A DNA stretch of 64,000 nt from Xanthoparmelia taractica (GCA_033085395.1 JANQBS010000197.1:1-64000); one strand, 5' to 3'; shown: positions 48,574 to 60,500, counted from the stretch's first letter. Translations and numbers: made by a program. Notes: generated from the sequence alone by a model not told the origin.

Positions 48574-49092
48574 ATGGCGGAGGCCAGCACTGATTCTTCA
48601 CCAATAAGTCATGAGGTTGTATACCCCAAACCCGCAGGCTAGGAGTACATGACCCATGAGGAACGATATGCCGCTCTCAGATCCGAGCCCAAACCAGACT
48701 CTGCAGCCCTTCGAACTGCACTCTCCCACCCCAAACAACAAGTCCTACGCGACCGGGGCGACGAAAGACGAGCATTCCAAGAAGCTCGTGAGGCAGATAT
48801 CCCAGCCGACGCACCGCGCTTCACCCTCGTACTCTCCAGCGCGCCGACCCTCTCACTCTCCGAACCAAGCTAGCCCATCACCGCAACCTTGACCTGCACC
48901 TCCGATCCCGCCTCCTCCGCTTCCACCCCAAAAACCCCCGCTCTGTCCTCTTCCGTCCATCATACGGCCCCCTCTCTGCGTCCGCCCCTAACGAGAATCT
49001 CTATTCTGTATACACTACCCCCACCTGCAGGCCCGAATCTCGAATCCCGCGCCTCCGACCCAACGCCTCCATACGCCCGCCCCGCGAACCAG

Positions 49093-49603
49093 ATGGCAGC
49101 TTCACGGAGGAGATGGAAGTTGCGACTTGGGTCGGATGGGAGGAAGTTAGCGTTGGGGACACTGAGGAGGGAGGTGGTGCTGGGCTTGGATGAGAGGAAT
49201 GCGTGGGGGCGATTTTTGGAAAAAGGGAAGAATTATTGGTTGTGGTGTGATGATGTGGGGCTGTTGGAAGTTGGGAGGCTGGGGGTGGATAGGTATTGGA
49301 GGTACGGGAGGAAAGGCGAGGTTGAGTTGCCGATGAGGATCAAGCTCAGGGATCCGGGGGCCGTGACTATTCCCTTGGAGCCGAGTAATGTGGTAGAGTT
49401 TGAGGTGGTGGAACGAAAGAGCATCGTGCCGCATGTTTGCAACATTCTAACATGCTGCCTCGCTAACTTTTTGCATGATGGCAAACTTGCAGACCACGGG
49501 TCCCCTTGTGTTGTCCACGCCGGGACGCATCATGTGCATCGCAAAGTTAGTGTTACCCAATCTTCCCCGACATCCTCACCAAATACTCACCTCATCCAGC
49601 TAA
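49093..49603 (+). CDS. Hypothetical protein, gene structure unresolved
   Basis: I do not recognise this protein. From ATG 49,093 a frame reads W-K-L-R-L-G-S-D-G-R-K, then Y-W-L-W-C-D-D-V-G-L-L-E-V-G and V-V-E-F-E-V-V-E-R-K, with strong third-position G/C bias. A 58-nt GT-AG intron (49,435-49,492, branch-like CGCTAAC) joins it to T-T-G-P-L-V-L-S-T-P-G-R-I-M-C-I-A-K and a stop at 49,601; ignoring the intron, the first frame runs to 49,731 instead. Upstream, 48,574-49,090 has overlapping Ser/Pro-rich frames with good codon bias (starts at 48,574, 48,649 and 48,656) that may be further exons, but I cannot join them without stops. Charged and soluble; no TM. Confidence 0.4.
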
Positions 49604-49731
49604 AAAAGCAGCGAGACCTAATCCCCGAGGCGACGAGAATCACTCTTTATACAATCATCACCCCAACCACCACCTATATCCAAGCCCAAAAAGAAACCGC
49701 CAAAACCCCATACCCCTTTCCTAACGAATAA

Positions 49732-50327
49732 CAATTAACCCACCCTCCCCCCTCCCCCAGAGCACCGAACGAATACTGCAGCTATCACGCAAAATCTTAA
49801 AATCATCATCGTAACCATCTATCCATCTCTCATGACCTCGGCTTGTTCTGGCGATAAAGGTTGCCTGAGCTGTTGTGTTGATAGTGATGTAATATCGGCT
49901 AGGTTTTTTTGGTGGGTGTTGTGGTTATTGTGGGTAGAGTGCTAGAAAGAGATTTGTCGAGTAGAAGATCAAATCGTGCGTGTGGTTCTTAGTAAAATTC
50001 TAATTTTGTTGACGTTATCATCACGAACGCCTTTCTTCCCCCCCGGGAAGTTTTTCTTTTTTCATTCAAGCGAGGTGAGTAGTTGTGATTGAGTCAATTC
50101 AGGGGCACTATCACCATAGAACCGACAATATTTTTCAAGGCGACGGTGTCCCAATGTCACAAAATCCCTCTGATTTATCACGAACGTATTTCCTTATCCT
50201 ACCACAAAACTCAGATGCGCTGATGTCCAATTTGCCTCTCCTCCCGTCTGCCGAACACAGTCCCATCTACAACACCCTCCCATTCCATCTATCCATCCAC
50301 CCATCCAGTCAATTCCAATGCAACCAC
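49732..50327. other. Intergenic, no supported gene
   Basis: About 0.6 kb between convergent genes. It includes a C-rich stretch near 49,741-49,765 and a CCCCCCCGGG run near 50,038. The plus-strand frame from 50,085 is a shadow of the hydrophobin gene. Confidence 0.5.
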
Positions 50328-50856
50328 TCATGCCCCGGGAGCCCTGCACAGGATCCCTTGACCCACCTACTCGAACCAAAAACATCGGAAATCATCAGCC
50401 ACCATTTCACTTTACACATTACACATCACAAACCCCGTCTCCTCTTCTCACTTAGCATACAAAAGGAAAAGGAGAAAACTCACAACATTAAGCGTGCAGC
50501 ACTGAGCCTCCTGTCCAATGGCCGCGCATATTCCCGTGAAATCGGCGACGGAGATGGGTGCGGTGGGTGCTGGGGGTGGGTCATCAGTTTCAGTTAAGCG
50601 CCAAGGGAGAAGGGGGAATGGGGGCATGTGTGGGGGGGGGCTCTGTATGAGAGATTCGGTTGGGTAGGTGGACGGGTAGCTTACGGTTGGTGCATTGCAG
50701 GTCGACGACGTCGAGGACGTTGACGGAGCAGCAGACTGGCCTTGTGGGGCCGCTGCAGAGGACGGGGGCTTGGCGTTTCATGTCGGTGGCTGGGACAGCG
50801 GTCACGAGGGAGCCGAGGGCGAGGGAGGCGGCAATGATGGTGGTTGCGAAATGCAT
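50328..50856 (-). CDS. Class II hydrophobin
   Basis: Small amphipathic secreted protein that self-assembles at hydrophobic-hydrophilic interfaces on hyphae and spores. Exons on the minus strand: 50,856-50,685, 50,569-50,484, 50,366-50,328, with introns of 115 and 117 nt. The 98-residue product has a signal peptide (cleavage likely near residue 20) and all eight Cys at 34, 42, 43, 55, 72, 81, 82 and 93. Spacing is C-x7-CC-x11-C-x16-C-x8-CC-x10-C, which matches class II except that the first loop is 7 rather than the usual 9. The conserved C-C-S-V-N-V-L-D-V and V-G-Q-G-I-L-C segments are present. Both introns are at positions common in class II genes. The third exon is only 39 nt. Confidence 0.93.
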
Positions 50857-53019
50857 GGTGGATGGTTGGGTTAGGTGGAAGGGTGAGTAAAGTGGTTGGT
50901 GATTGTTGGGCTAGGGTTTGAGAATTGGTTGAGCTGGAATTGTAAAGAGAAGTGGGGTTGCACTGGCCTTTATACACATCTGGTCAGTGGGATTCTCCGT
51001 TGGTTTAGCAATGACATCAATTGGCGGAGACTTTATGACAGTGGTAGGAATATTCACCGCCCTTTAGCACGTCGGCTCCGAAAGTATTTCCAAGACTCAA
51101 TCGGGTTCTCCTTGCGGGAATGAGGAATGGCAGCTGAATTATTATGATTCCGCATAAAGTCCTCAGCTGGACTAGGTCTCGCAACGCTCATCGCTGCCAA
51201 TGGTTGGTGATTAGACACGGGCTCTTTGGCAGAGTGGCATGGAACCGAGGGGGCAGAGCTGGTATTCGATCATAATCTTGGTGAACGAAAAATGACATGA
51301 CGACGGAGGTCCGTATCCGTCAATTACACGAATTCCCAGGTCCGGCAGCATGCATATGGGATGTGTGCATGCTGTCTGATATACTCCGACCGTTCGAGCC
51401 CTAGAGTTTGCCGTATATTGCCTGGGACCAGTGATAAGCGACTCTGGTCCAAATGATAGGTGTTTTGGCCAGGAATTTGGCAGTCTCTGTGTATAGGCCT
51501 TCGTTCCAGAAGTAGATTGCTACTCAGAATCTTGTTACACAGTGCTTTGCAAGATTACTGGACGCCAGGACACCCAAAGTAGGCCATTGGCACTCTAGAA
51601 GCAAAGAATACTGCCCTTTAGGCGAGCTATAACGGATCATCCCTTCCATAGTCAGACGGGGAAGCAACAAATCAAAATAATGGATCTCGAGCAGAGGGTG
51701 GTATACCTTGGTGCAATCCCTCTCGAATTGGAAATACCGATTTCCAGCTACACTCGAGAACACGTGGACCCCAAAGCTCGAAAGCTCGATGAAGACTAGA
51801 TCAAATAACTTGCGAGAGGGAGAGAAAGATCCGCAAGGTTACTTGGCCTAGAGAACAAAGCATTTTGAAATAGAAGCGGTGTGAACGTGATGGTGTGTAG
51901 AAATGCCAGAATCTCTAAATGGCCGTTGGAATAAGGTAAGAAGGTACCTCGGAGGACGATATGCGGAGCAAGCCTCCCCCGGACGTGAGTTCTCAATCTC
52001 GACTCATGGCTAAAAGTAAGTGCCCGATACGGCCGGGTCCAGGAGATGACCGCGTACAAAGGACAAATCAGGAGAAGGATGTTGGAGTAGGCTAAGCCGA
52101 ACATATTATTTATGAGCCAAAGTGGGGATGGAGTCAAATCTAGAATTGTTTGCGCAGTCACGTGAGCGTCAGCAGATGCAGTCCAGGCCTTTGAGATCCT
52201 CTTGCTCAAGCTCGAAAGTCAATGATGTATGCTTATGGATCAATCCAATACACCCAGCTGATTATAGTGTTCTCGTAGGCTTCTAACGGCCATCAAGATA
52301 ATGGTACTTCTAGGGGGGTTACTATTCAAGCCACGAATGTGGAGGAACTCCAAGCCTGACGTCCGGGCTGATGTTCGAGTTGGCAAGATCTGATTTGGCC
52401 AAAGCCCCGCAACGGAGCATCCTTGAGGCATATTTCTCCGCGAAATCGATTGTATTTCATACCTATACGATCAGGAGCAGGCTGAGGCCTACGAAGTACC
52501 CTGGTCCAAGAGCCAGCGTTGGATAAGCATTGCAAGGTTGATGAAGGGACGGGATGGGGGTTGAGAAGGACATGCATATAGCTAGGATGATGATGCGTGA
52601 GTGGTAGATTGACGGGCTAATAATGATCGACCGTGGCGTACTCGTATATGGGGGTATGTGTAGTATTAGGGCTAGGGCCAAGTATCAACAAAAATGCCCG
52701 TCGGAACACGGCACCATTTGAGTTCGTAATACGCATTCATTACCGCCAGCAAGACTCAGGTATCTAAAAGCCTAGAGAGTTAATTTCTAATTATATCCTT
52801 CAGTCTAGATGGATCTATCATAATGGATACAGAAATGCCGGAGCTCGGGAGCCCTAATATTGCATATCCCATTGCATAGCCCAAGTATAACCAGCCTAGT
52901 GGTGTAGCCATATTTGGGTGAAGCCTTCTAGCCGCATACCTACCTCTATTAATCTATAACATCGCATCTTTCCTTGTACTTTAATCTCAAATGCTATATA
53001 GACGCTCTTTCTGCGTGGT
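50857..53019. other. Intergenic with weak coding-like remnants
   Basis: About 2.2 kb. Minus-strand frames at 52,209-51,796 and 51,763-51,524 read like decayed protein (the second continues upstream in a shifted frame as F-D-L-V-F-I-E-L-S-S-F-G-V-H), but there is no start, domain or clean splice. No intact gene supported. Confidence 0.35.
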
Positions 53020-53508
53020 ATGTCCCGGCAGAAAGACATCTCAAGCATATCAGAAAAATTGCAGCCCGAATCCGCAGCTGCACTCAAAGATGAACTCGAG
53101 AGAAAATGCGACCATTCGAATACCACGGTCTCCTCTGAACAAAAAAGCCTTAACGTGTCAACTATGCTGCCAAAATCCTTGCCGCAAACGCCTTCAAGGA
53201 GAGAGGATTCTGATGCACCGTCAAGGCTGGTAGAAATGGCAGTGAAAAGCGTAAGGTGGGCGGGCTGTAACCGCCATCCGTCACTGCGATTTCTACCTCT
53301 TCAACTTTCGATTGAGAATAAATGCCTAGCACGTGTCTTAATTGTTACGCTAAAATCTTTACGGGTCTCGAGATGGATTATTGCTCTAGCTGAGATTCAT
53401 ATAAGGAGGCTCATTCTGATAATATCCTTGATCACAGCCGCCGCAGGTGAGCGAGCGTCTGGGATAGCTAGAAGGGTGGGTCGGTTTCTTGCCAATGTCA
53501 AGCAATAG
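53020..53508 (+). CDS. Small hypothetical protein
   Basis: A 162-residue frame from ATG 53,020. The first 80 residues are hydrophilic and Ser/Lys/Glu-rich (I-S-E-K-L-Q-P-E-S-A-A-A-L-K). Residues about 110-145 hold two hydrophobic stretches (L-I-L-I-I-S-L-I-T-A-A-A-G) separated by basic residues. No family recognised and no signal peptide. A possible donor (GCAG-GTGAGC) near 53,448 leaves room for a 3' intron. It is equally possible that this is an open frame by chance. Confidence 0.3.
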   Translation: MSRQKDISSISEKLQPESAAALKDELERKCDHSNTTVSSEQKSLNVSTMLPKSLPQTPSRREDSDAPSRLVEMAVKSVRWAGCNRHPSLRFLPLQLSIENKCLARVLIVTLKSLRVSRWIIALAEIHIRRLILIISLITAAAGERASGIARRVGRFLANVKQ

Positions 53509-53510
53509 CA

Positions 53511-53760
53511 AGTTGCCCAACGAGGATAATACTACCACTTTTGTTAGAGCAAGCCGAACTGACGGATGGTAAGAGAAAGAAGCGTTGGCGCGCGTCTTCT
53601 AATTCTGCGAAACGAAGCCACCCAAGACTGAAAGGTGTCAGCAAATCAGGTCAACTGGTAGATAGTAGGTTGCCCAATGATGATAATACTAGTGCTCCTG
53701 TATAGAGTAAGTGGAAATGACGGATGGCAAGAGGAAGAAGCGTTGGCGAACTTTGTGGGG
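53511..53760 (+). repeat. Two direct repeats of about 90 bp
   Basis: A segment starting GTTGCCCAAYGAKGATAATACTA and ending GAAGCGTTGGCG occurs at about 53,512-53,593 and again about 158 bp on at 53,670-53,750, with scattered differences. The rest of 53,760-54,234 is the upstream region of the monooxygenase gene. Confidence 0.7.
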
Positions 53761-54234
53761 GCTCCTTATTCGTTTCATAGGAGCCGGTAAGTAGGACGAT
53801 TATTTAGACGTTCATAGTTGGAATTGGGTGGCTGTCCGGATCTCAACTGGTTATCTCCTTCCTTTACTTATCTTGGCGCTCATATCGGGCCACAAGAACT
53901 CAACGAACTATCATAGTTCTCAGCACTAGAACTCCATCATGACACGTGGTCTATCTAGTGTTGCGGGTATCCAGCAGTTGCTACAATGTCGTGGCGATCG
54001 ACAGTGGATGTTCTCCATCTGTTCTGTCTTGCCAAGTTCTCCAGCAGATGCAAGCTGACATCATTGTCTCTAGCACCGGTGCGCCTTCCCCGCGGCTGAG
54101 AGATCGACTCGATTTCGAGTGTGCTATACAGTCCAACATTCAGTTCGGTTGAGGTCACTACCATTCATTTTATGCCAATTGCATTCGGCTCATGGCAAGT
54201 TGGGGTTCACCATTGACCATACCAATAATTCATC

Positions 54235-56121
54235 ATGGCGGATTCAACAGAAGACATGCAGCAATTTGCCAAAAGCAAAGCCGTGGATGTCTTGATCGTG
54301 GGAGCAGGCCCAACAGGTTTGATGGCCGCCGTGACTCTAGCGCGATACGGGATACCATTCCGGCTCATTGACAAGCGTCCGCTACAAGTCTTCCGAGGTC
54401 AAGCTGCCGGCCTGCAACCTCGGACCACGGAGATCATGCACTCCCTTGGCTTCAAGCATACTCTGGCAAACTACGGCCATACAGTATGCGAGACATCTTT
54501 GTGGTTGGAGACCAAATCCGGTCTGCAACGGTCAAAAGATTCGCCGGAGGTGAAGGCGGAAGATGCTACCCCTTACCCTTATGTAATTACGATGCATCAA
54601 GGGCATACGGAATCCATGTTCATTGAAGATCTTGCGTCGCGTGGGCATTCGATTGACAGGCCTGTTGAGTACATTGATCACATCAATAGCGGAAGCGGGG
54701 AATATCCGTTGAAAGCACATCTGAAGGACTGGATCTCAGGTATGACTGAAGAGGTTCCGGCCAAATACATCCTGGGATGCGACGGTGCCAGAAGCGCTGT
54801 GCGCCATCGACTGGCGATCGAGTCATCGATTCACCAGACGAACGAGTCTTGGGCAATAGCAGATGTCTACGCCAAGACCGACTTCCCGGACATCCGGCGT
54901 CGGTGCCTTATCCGCAGCGGGCAGGGGACTCTCATGCTAGTTCCACTCGCAAATAATGGCACAAGGATATATAACCTGCTCACCAAGGAGGAGGATGAGA
55001 CTTTGCTGCAGAGTAAGTACGACGGCGTAGGCGAGAAGCGTACGAATGATCAGACCGTTATTGGTTTTTTGACGAAACGCGTCAAGTCCCTTTTGAAGCC
55101 GTATGAGATTGAAATTATAAAGGTGGAATGGGTCAGCAGGTACCTTATCGCACAGCGTATCACCAATTCCTTTGCCGAGGAAGGTGACCGCGTCTTCCTC
55201 CTTGGCGACTCTTGCCATACACATTCGTCCAAAGCTGCCCAAGGCATGAATGTCAGCATGAACGATGCTTATAATCTCACCTGGAAACTTACGCTCTCCA
55301 TCCGTGGTGTGGCCAATCCATCACTACTAAAGACATACGAAACCGAGCGCCACCACATCGCCAAGCAGCTCATCGAATTTGACGAGATATACGCGCAACT
55401 CTTCTCTTCCAAAAGCAACCTCGAAAGCCCGCAGTCCGATAAGATGTACATGGAGAATAAAGGCTTCCTGTCTGGTTGTGGGCATCGATATCCTGCTAGC
55501 CCACTGACGGATGAGCATGTAGACGTAAAGATTGTCCAAGAAGCCGCAGAGCCGTTGACGCCGGGAAAACGATTGCTACCGATCCATTTGACGAGGCATG
55601 TTGATGGTACACCGCTCAACAGTCTAGATGATATGTCGTCGAATGGCCACTTCCGCATTGTCGTCTTCGCTGGCTCTAGACTTCAGAACGGTGGGCTGGA
55701 TAAGCTTTCGACGTACTTAGTTGGCAAACATTCGCCCTTGACGCAGAATGCCACCACGCTTAAGCCATCGACTATCGCGCCTGAATGCAGCATCAGCAAG
55801 GTGCACGATATGCACTACAATCCCGCCGAAGACCCCAATACGATTATAGATCTCTTCCTCGTCCATACATCCCTGCATCTGAATATACCGGTCGAGGAAT
55901 TGCCCGCACCGTTTCCGGAATGGCGCAGTACGATCTATGAGGACGTGGGTCGGAAGGCGCATTCTGATCTGGGTGTTGATGCTGATGTGGGCGCATTGGT
56001 GGTGGTGAGACCGGATGGGTATGTGGGGTTGGTTACGGGGCTGGATGGAGGGGAGAGAGTTGGGAGGTATTTCGAGAATATCCTTAGCGAGGATGGCCGG
56101 ACTGATCTTATTCCGGGTTGA
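54235..56121 (+). CDS. FAD-dependent aromatic monooxygenase (phenol 2-monooxygenase-like)
   Basis: A 628-residue single-exon flavoprotein of the PHBH fold, class A. Such enzymes hydroxylate aromatic rings using NADPH and O2. The Rossmann motif G-A-G-P-T-G is at 23-28, the D-G motif G-C-D-G-A-R-S-A-V-R at 181-190, and the G-D motif G-D-S-C-H-T-H-S-S-K-A-A-Q-G-M-N at 324-339 with the substrate-pocket helix N-D-A-Y-N-L-T-W-K. Residues about 430-628 fit the thioredoxin-like C-terminal dimerisation domain of phenol hydroxylases (V-V-V-R-P-D-G-Y-V-G). It has no signal peptide, so is cytosolic. The neighbouring genes give no pathway context; the substrate cannot be deduced. Confidence 0.9.
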   Translation: MADSTEDMQQFAKSKAVDVLIVGAGPTGLMAAVTLARYGIPFRLIDKRPLQVFRGQAAGLQPRTTEIMHSLGFKHTLANYGHTVCETSLWLETKSGLQRSKDSPEVKAEDATPYPYVITMHQGHTESMFIEDLASRGHSIDRPVEYIDHINSGSGEYPLKAHLKDWISGMTEEVPAKYILGCDGARSAVRHRLAIESSIHQTNESWAIADVYAKTDFPDIRRRCLIRSGQGTLMLVPLANNGTRIYNLLTKEEDETLLQSKYDGVGEKRTNDQTVIGFLTKRVKSLLKPYEIEIIKVEWVSRYLIAQRITNSFAEEGDRVFLLGDSCHTHSSKAAQGMNVSMNDAYNLTWKLTLSIRGVANPSLLKTYETERHHIAKQLIEFDEIYAQLFSSKSNLESPQSDKMYMENKGFLSGCGHRYPASPLTDEHVDVKIVQEAAEPLTPGKRLLPIHLTRHVDGTPLNSLDDMSSNGHFRIVVFAGSRLQNGGLDKLSTYLVGKHSPLTQNATTLKPSTIAPECSISKVHDMHYNPAEDPNTIIDLFLVHTSLHLNIPVEELPAPFPEWRSTIYEDVGRKAHSDLGVDADVGALVVVRPDGYVGLVTGLDGGERVGRYFENILSEDGRTDLIPG

Positions 56122-57168
56122 TGAGGCGGCGTGAATGTATGAAAGGAAGAATTATTCATAAAATAGAGCTCTCCTTTTATGTGCCTAGGTCTTATGCGCG
56201 TGGAGGATTGCATGGCTGAGTCCGAGACTGAGAGCATAATTCAGCCTTTTCATCTGACCAATGGTTAGGTTGTCCGATGTTACATGGGCCCATTCTACGC
56301 ATGCACCGATGTGGAGCGTGAGATACTGTCTCCCGGATTTGCCATCATCTCAGACTTAGCCGTCCGCCAAATTGGCGTGATAGGGAGAAATGAAGCCCCT
56401 TGAAACGGTTCCTAAAGTATTCAAAAGATCAGCGGACCTTAAATGTCTTCATTGGATATGATGCTGCGGTGAGGTTATGACCGTATGGAGCTATTGTGCA
56501 TCAAGCCCAAGCTCAAGTTCCCTTACGATACCTTCCGTGCGAGGAAATTCGACGGTCTGGAACACAGATACAAGACGGCGTCCTTGTCTCCCAGCAAGCA
56601 GCTGCGAATCCACCTTCTCGCAGAGCACAAGCAAAATACAAGGGAGAAGGGATGGCGATTGGGGATAGAATATGTGTATCTAGGTAGCCTTGCACGATGC
56701 AGTATAAGGCCCCTTAATTCCGAACGATCAGATCGAAATCCCAACTTGTTTTTTCCAAAGTAGCAATACCATACGGTGCATGTGTGAAGAACTCTTTTAG
56801 CGTCAGTGCCCAAGGAGCCTTCTTGGAGCCAATGCCACACGGATTATGACACATGAGCGTTCGAAAGAGTACAATCGAAGGAAAGAAGTCTGCTTGTTCG
56901 ATTGATGGAAACAGCGCAAAATCTCAATCGTCTTCAGGTTGGATGTTGCGCTGTCAAATTGCGTTGGGGAATATGTTGTTCAGCCTCGGTGGTTTGTTTT
57001 TGTAGAGAGATCGACAGAGCCGCGGGTTAACGCTCAAAAAGGAAACATTGTCACATTGGCGAACTAGCGGTTTTTGACGAGCACAGCAGCTGCAAGAGCC
57101 ATTCTTTCACAGCCAATCACCGTCAGCTAAGGCGATTATGTCAGCCTTGCTGCGAGGTCCATAACTTG
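56122..57168. other. Intergenic, no supported gene
   Basis: About 1 kb. The plus-strand frame at 56,485-56,763 (M-E-L-L-C-I-K-P-K-L-K) has fair codon use but an overlapping alternative frame from 56,496 is equally good, and no domain is visible. Left uncalled. Confidence 0.45.
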
Positions 57169-57310
57169 TTGCCTCAGTCCCTCAGACGTGCCAAGCTCGC
57201 TAAGCCCCTTCGGGTTAGCCTGCTGACTCCGTAGCTTGACGGCGGCAGCTTAGCGAGGCGCTAACCCGAAGGGGCTTAGCGAGCTTGGCACGTCTGAGGG
57301 ACTGAGGCAA
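57169..57310. mobile_element. 142-bp fold-back MITE, hAT-like, with intact target duplication
   Basis: Two perfectly complementary 51-bp arms (57,169-57,219 and 57,260-57,310) start TTGCCTCAGTCC and enclose a 40-bp loop. The element is flanked by an exact 8-bp direct repeat, ATAACTTG (57,161-57,168 and 57,311-57,318). An 8-bp target duplication is typical of hAT-superfamily insertions. It encodes nothing and would need a transposase in trans. Perfect arms and target duplication indicate a recent insertion. It lies about 280 bp beyond the 3' end of the NACHT gene. Confidence 0.92.
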
Positions 57311-57593
57311 ATAACTTGTGCACAAGGCACCAAATCTCATCAAAGCTTTTACAACACGTCTCATTCCTTGACATTTCCGATACTTCAGTTATGTAATTTT
57401 TCTAGGCTTCATGTAATCTTGTTACGACTTGCACGGTTTACATGACCAATCAGTGCACGTACGAGAGCTTACAATGCTACCAAATCATGTGCAAGGGTCG
57501 TCTACACAATTCCACGACCATCATCAAAATGAGCTTTCTACGCCTTCGATGCTTTTTGGAGTAACGGGACTGTGACCTTGCAGGGCTTCCGTG

Positions 57594-60500
57594 TTAGATG
57601 GAGAAAGGGATATGCGGCGCAAGCGTCGAGTGTCGTCGCCAATCCCTCAAGTTCCTCATCAGCAATCTCGAAAGCGAGGTTAAATCCTCCAGTGCTTCCT
57701 TGTGATCTAAACTTCCCATCAAAGCATTGTCGAGCCTATGATAAAGAGCTTCAACTTGATCCAAGCAAGCAGCCTTCCGGAAAGGGTCGAGGTTAGGTAA
57801 TCTGAGGACTTGATCGGGCTTGATCAACGCGCGATTGATTAGTTGAGGCGAGCCGTCATCGCTAAGCAAGCGCGGTTCACTGGGGTTGCCTGAAAGAAAG
57901 TTGTCAAAGGAAATGTCCTCGAGGAAAACTTCGTTATTAGAGGACTTGGCCTCTGGTGAAGAAAGCGATATGTCTCTTGCATCAGTTTCCTCAACTTCAT
58001 CCACACTGTCGTCAAGACTTGAAGAGCTTCTAGAGCGCGGCATCGAGCTCAAAGGCCTTTGACCGTTGGTTTCAAATATGGTAGAAGGTAGAGTCCTTGG
58101 GCTATCAAGGTGATGTTTAAGTGGAGGCAAAGAAATGGCCCTTCTTCTTGTGCTTTGTGTCTTCCTTATACGCCTCGTAGTCGATGCAGAATCCGCCGAA
58201 GGCATTTTCATATTCGGATTCGGCTCCTCGGTCTCCCGCATCCACCTCTGCAAGGTCTCTGCTGATGTCTCGGCATTGAAATGTTCCTTACGAAGATGCT
58301 TGCCAGCGTTGTACCCCGAGCTGTAACGCTTGCTTGCTGAGCAAGATTTGCATTTGGTGAGAAATCTCTTGTCGATCGAGATGTCCTCACAGATCCAGAC
58401 CTTCCGAGTCGCGCGATGAAAACGGGCTGTGTGTTTCTTCAAAGCATACTCGTCGCGAAATCCGTCCTTGTGATCAGGACAGTCTGGACACAGCACTCTT
58501 GGTGGGGGGCGCCGTTTCTTACGTACAGGTCCTTCCATTTTTTCGCCAGGTTCCGCGTTCATTTCTGCCTTTTTTGTGGCGCCTTGAAGTGACGCCAGAG
58601 ACTTAGATATTTCAAAGTGGAGAAATGGGGGTCCTGCAGTGGAGGTGGAGATTGGTTGGAAGAGATGGTGCGAGTTTCCATAAGCAGGATCGTCTGGCGC
58701 TCGTATATCAAACTTGGCGCCTCTCGAATCGGTCGTGGTTCCAACGCTACGAGCTTCTCGCTGCAACCTGGCATCTGCAAGGGCTGCCAAATCCGATATC
58801 TTGGTGTTTCCGTTAGTCAAGAGATAGAAGAAGTGCTGATCAACGTCCTCGGGGGTTTTAGTCTTCAAATGATCCGCGATCCTCGCAAAGTCTCGTCCGT
58901 ATCGTTGCAGGAGCTCTGGAAACTGTTTCTCTTCAGGTATTGACCAATAGGGTACACGTGTACCGAAGGAGATTGCGTTTGAAGTAGCCATATCGTCTTT
59001 CTCCTCACTGAGGCCTTCCATGTGCCCTTGCTGTTGCTCACTACTGTTGCTAGTCAGTATCGCAGTTGTCCCTCTCTTGAACGCTGTGCGATCGAAGTTG
59101 GCAAAGGCTGGGAATGCCGACATTGCCTTTTCGAGCTCATCATCACAGATAGACTGAATTTGACTATCTCCTACTAATGCGGAGGCCGTTGCGAGATCCC
59201 CAAACAGTGTACTAAGGTCGCTTTGGAAGTCGGCCAATCTCTCATACTTCTGTCCGCTGACATTGTGCCGAATAGAGTCTATTTTTGTCATCATCATTGT
59301 TCCATCAGTATGCTCGTCCCGTCTGGGCCCAAGTGCCGTCGCAGAAGCAGTATCTGGTCCTGGCCCACCAGCGGTGCCCGTTACTACGGCTATTTCGGAC
59401 TTGAGTCTTGCTAAAACATGGTGAAACCCTTGTTGTAGAGCCTTGCGACCTCGTTCTGTCCAACGCCCAGATTGTATGTAAGGCGCTCGGGAACTTCCAG
59501 AAGTCAAGCTCGAGTATTCCCTGGCATGTCCACCAATAGAGTGTAGATCATCCGGTATCTCAAAATCCTCTGGGGACATGTGATACTTTTGAGTATGCTT
59601 TTCTAAATCCTTGCGCGATTTAAATCCTCGTCCGGAAAAGTCACACTGAAGACAAGGAAAGGATAGGGTATGAGATGATTCGTGAGAATCCCGCTCTTGG
59701 ATAGTACCGTAATGATGATTGCAACCCTGGAACCTGCATAGGAAACTAGACCGGCCCACAAAATTCTTGAAGTCGTCCTTATCTATATGCGATGGTAGCT
59801 GACATGACTGCATCATCAACAATCGTTCTGTAATGATGCACAACCGAGAATCAATAAGACTGAGGAATGTCTCATCTGCTCCTAGTCTCCACTGTTCTTG
59901 CGCATCCAGAGTGATGAGACTCGACCTCGTCTTAATGAATTCGGACTTGAAATGGATCCAGCCTGAGATGAATCTGTGAAGTATGGGAAAGGCTCGAAGG
60001 TTGTTGAGACCAAAAGAGGCCTCAGCGGTATGAAGTGTAGCAGGAAGGGAGATATCAGCATGTGCGCGATGCTTCCAGACCTGGGAGAAAGCTTCTAGGG
60101 CGCCAATGAGTCTTCTGGCATCAGCGTCTTGGTCTCCTACTTGTCCCAGATAAGCCAGCACATGTTCAGCCCAGAAGGCTCGGGCGTATGAATGCAGCCC
60201 ATACCTTCCCTGCACAACACGAGACTCAAGATCACTCTCGCTCATCCCGTCAGTTCCTCGCGGTACAAAGTCTAAGCAGCTCGTCAAATTAATAACGCAG
60301 GAAAATGCAATGGTGAGATTGGCTTTAGCAATGTCAATAAAAGGGCCACTTTGTTCGTGAATGAAATACTCTTTTGCGGAAAAGTGGACCACATCTAGGA
60401 CATCATTTTTCAGTCTTTCTAGGAGAGGGGCGCAGATTTCAATAATGTCTTTGCTGGGGTTGTTGCTTCGAGTTCTTCTGTCCAAGACTGTCTGACCCGG

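Noticed and set aside
50085..50597. 170-codon plus-strand frame
   Set aside because: It is antisense to hydrophobin exons 2-3 and introns.
51524..52209. Minus-strand membrane-protein-like frames
   Set aside because: Two pieces in different frames without start, splice sites or recognised domain; kept only as a remark in the intergenic entry.
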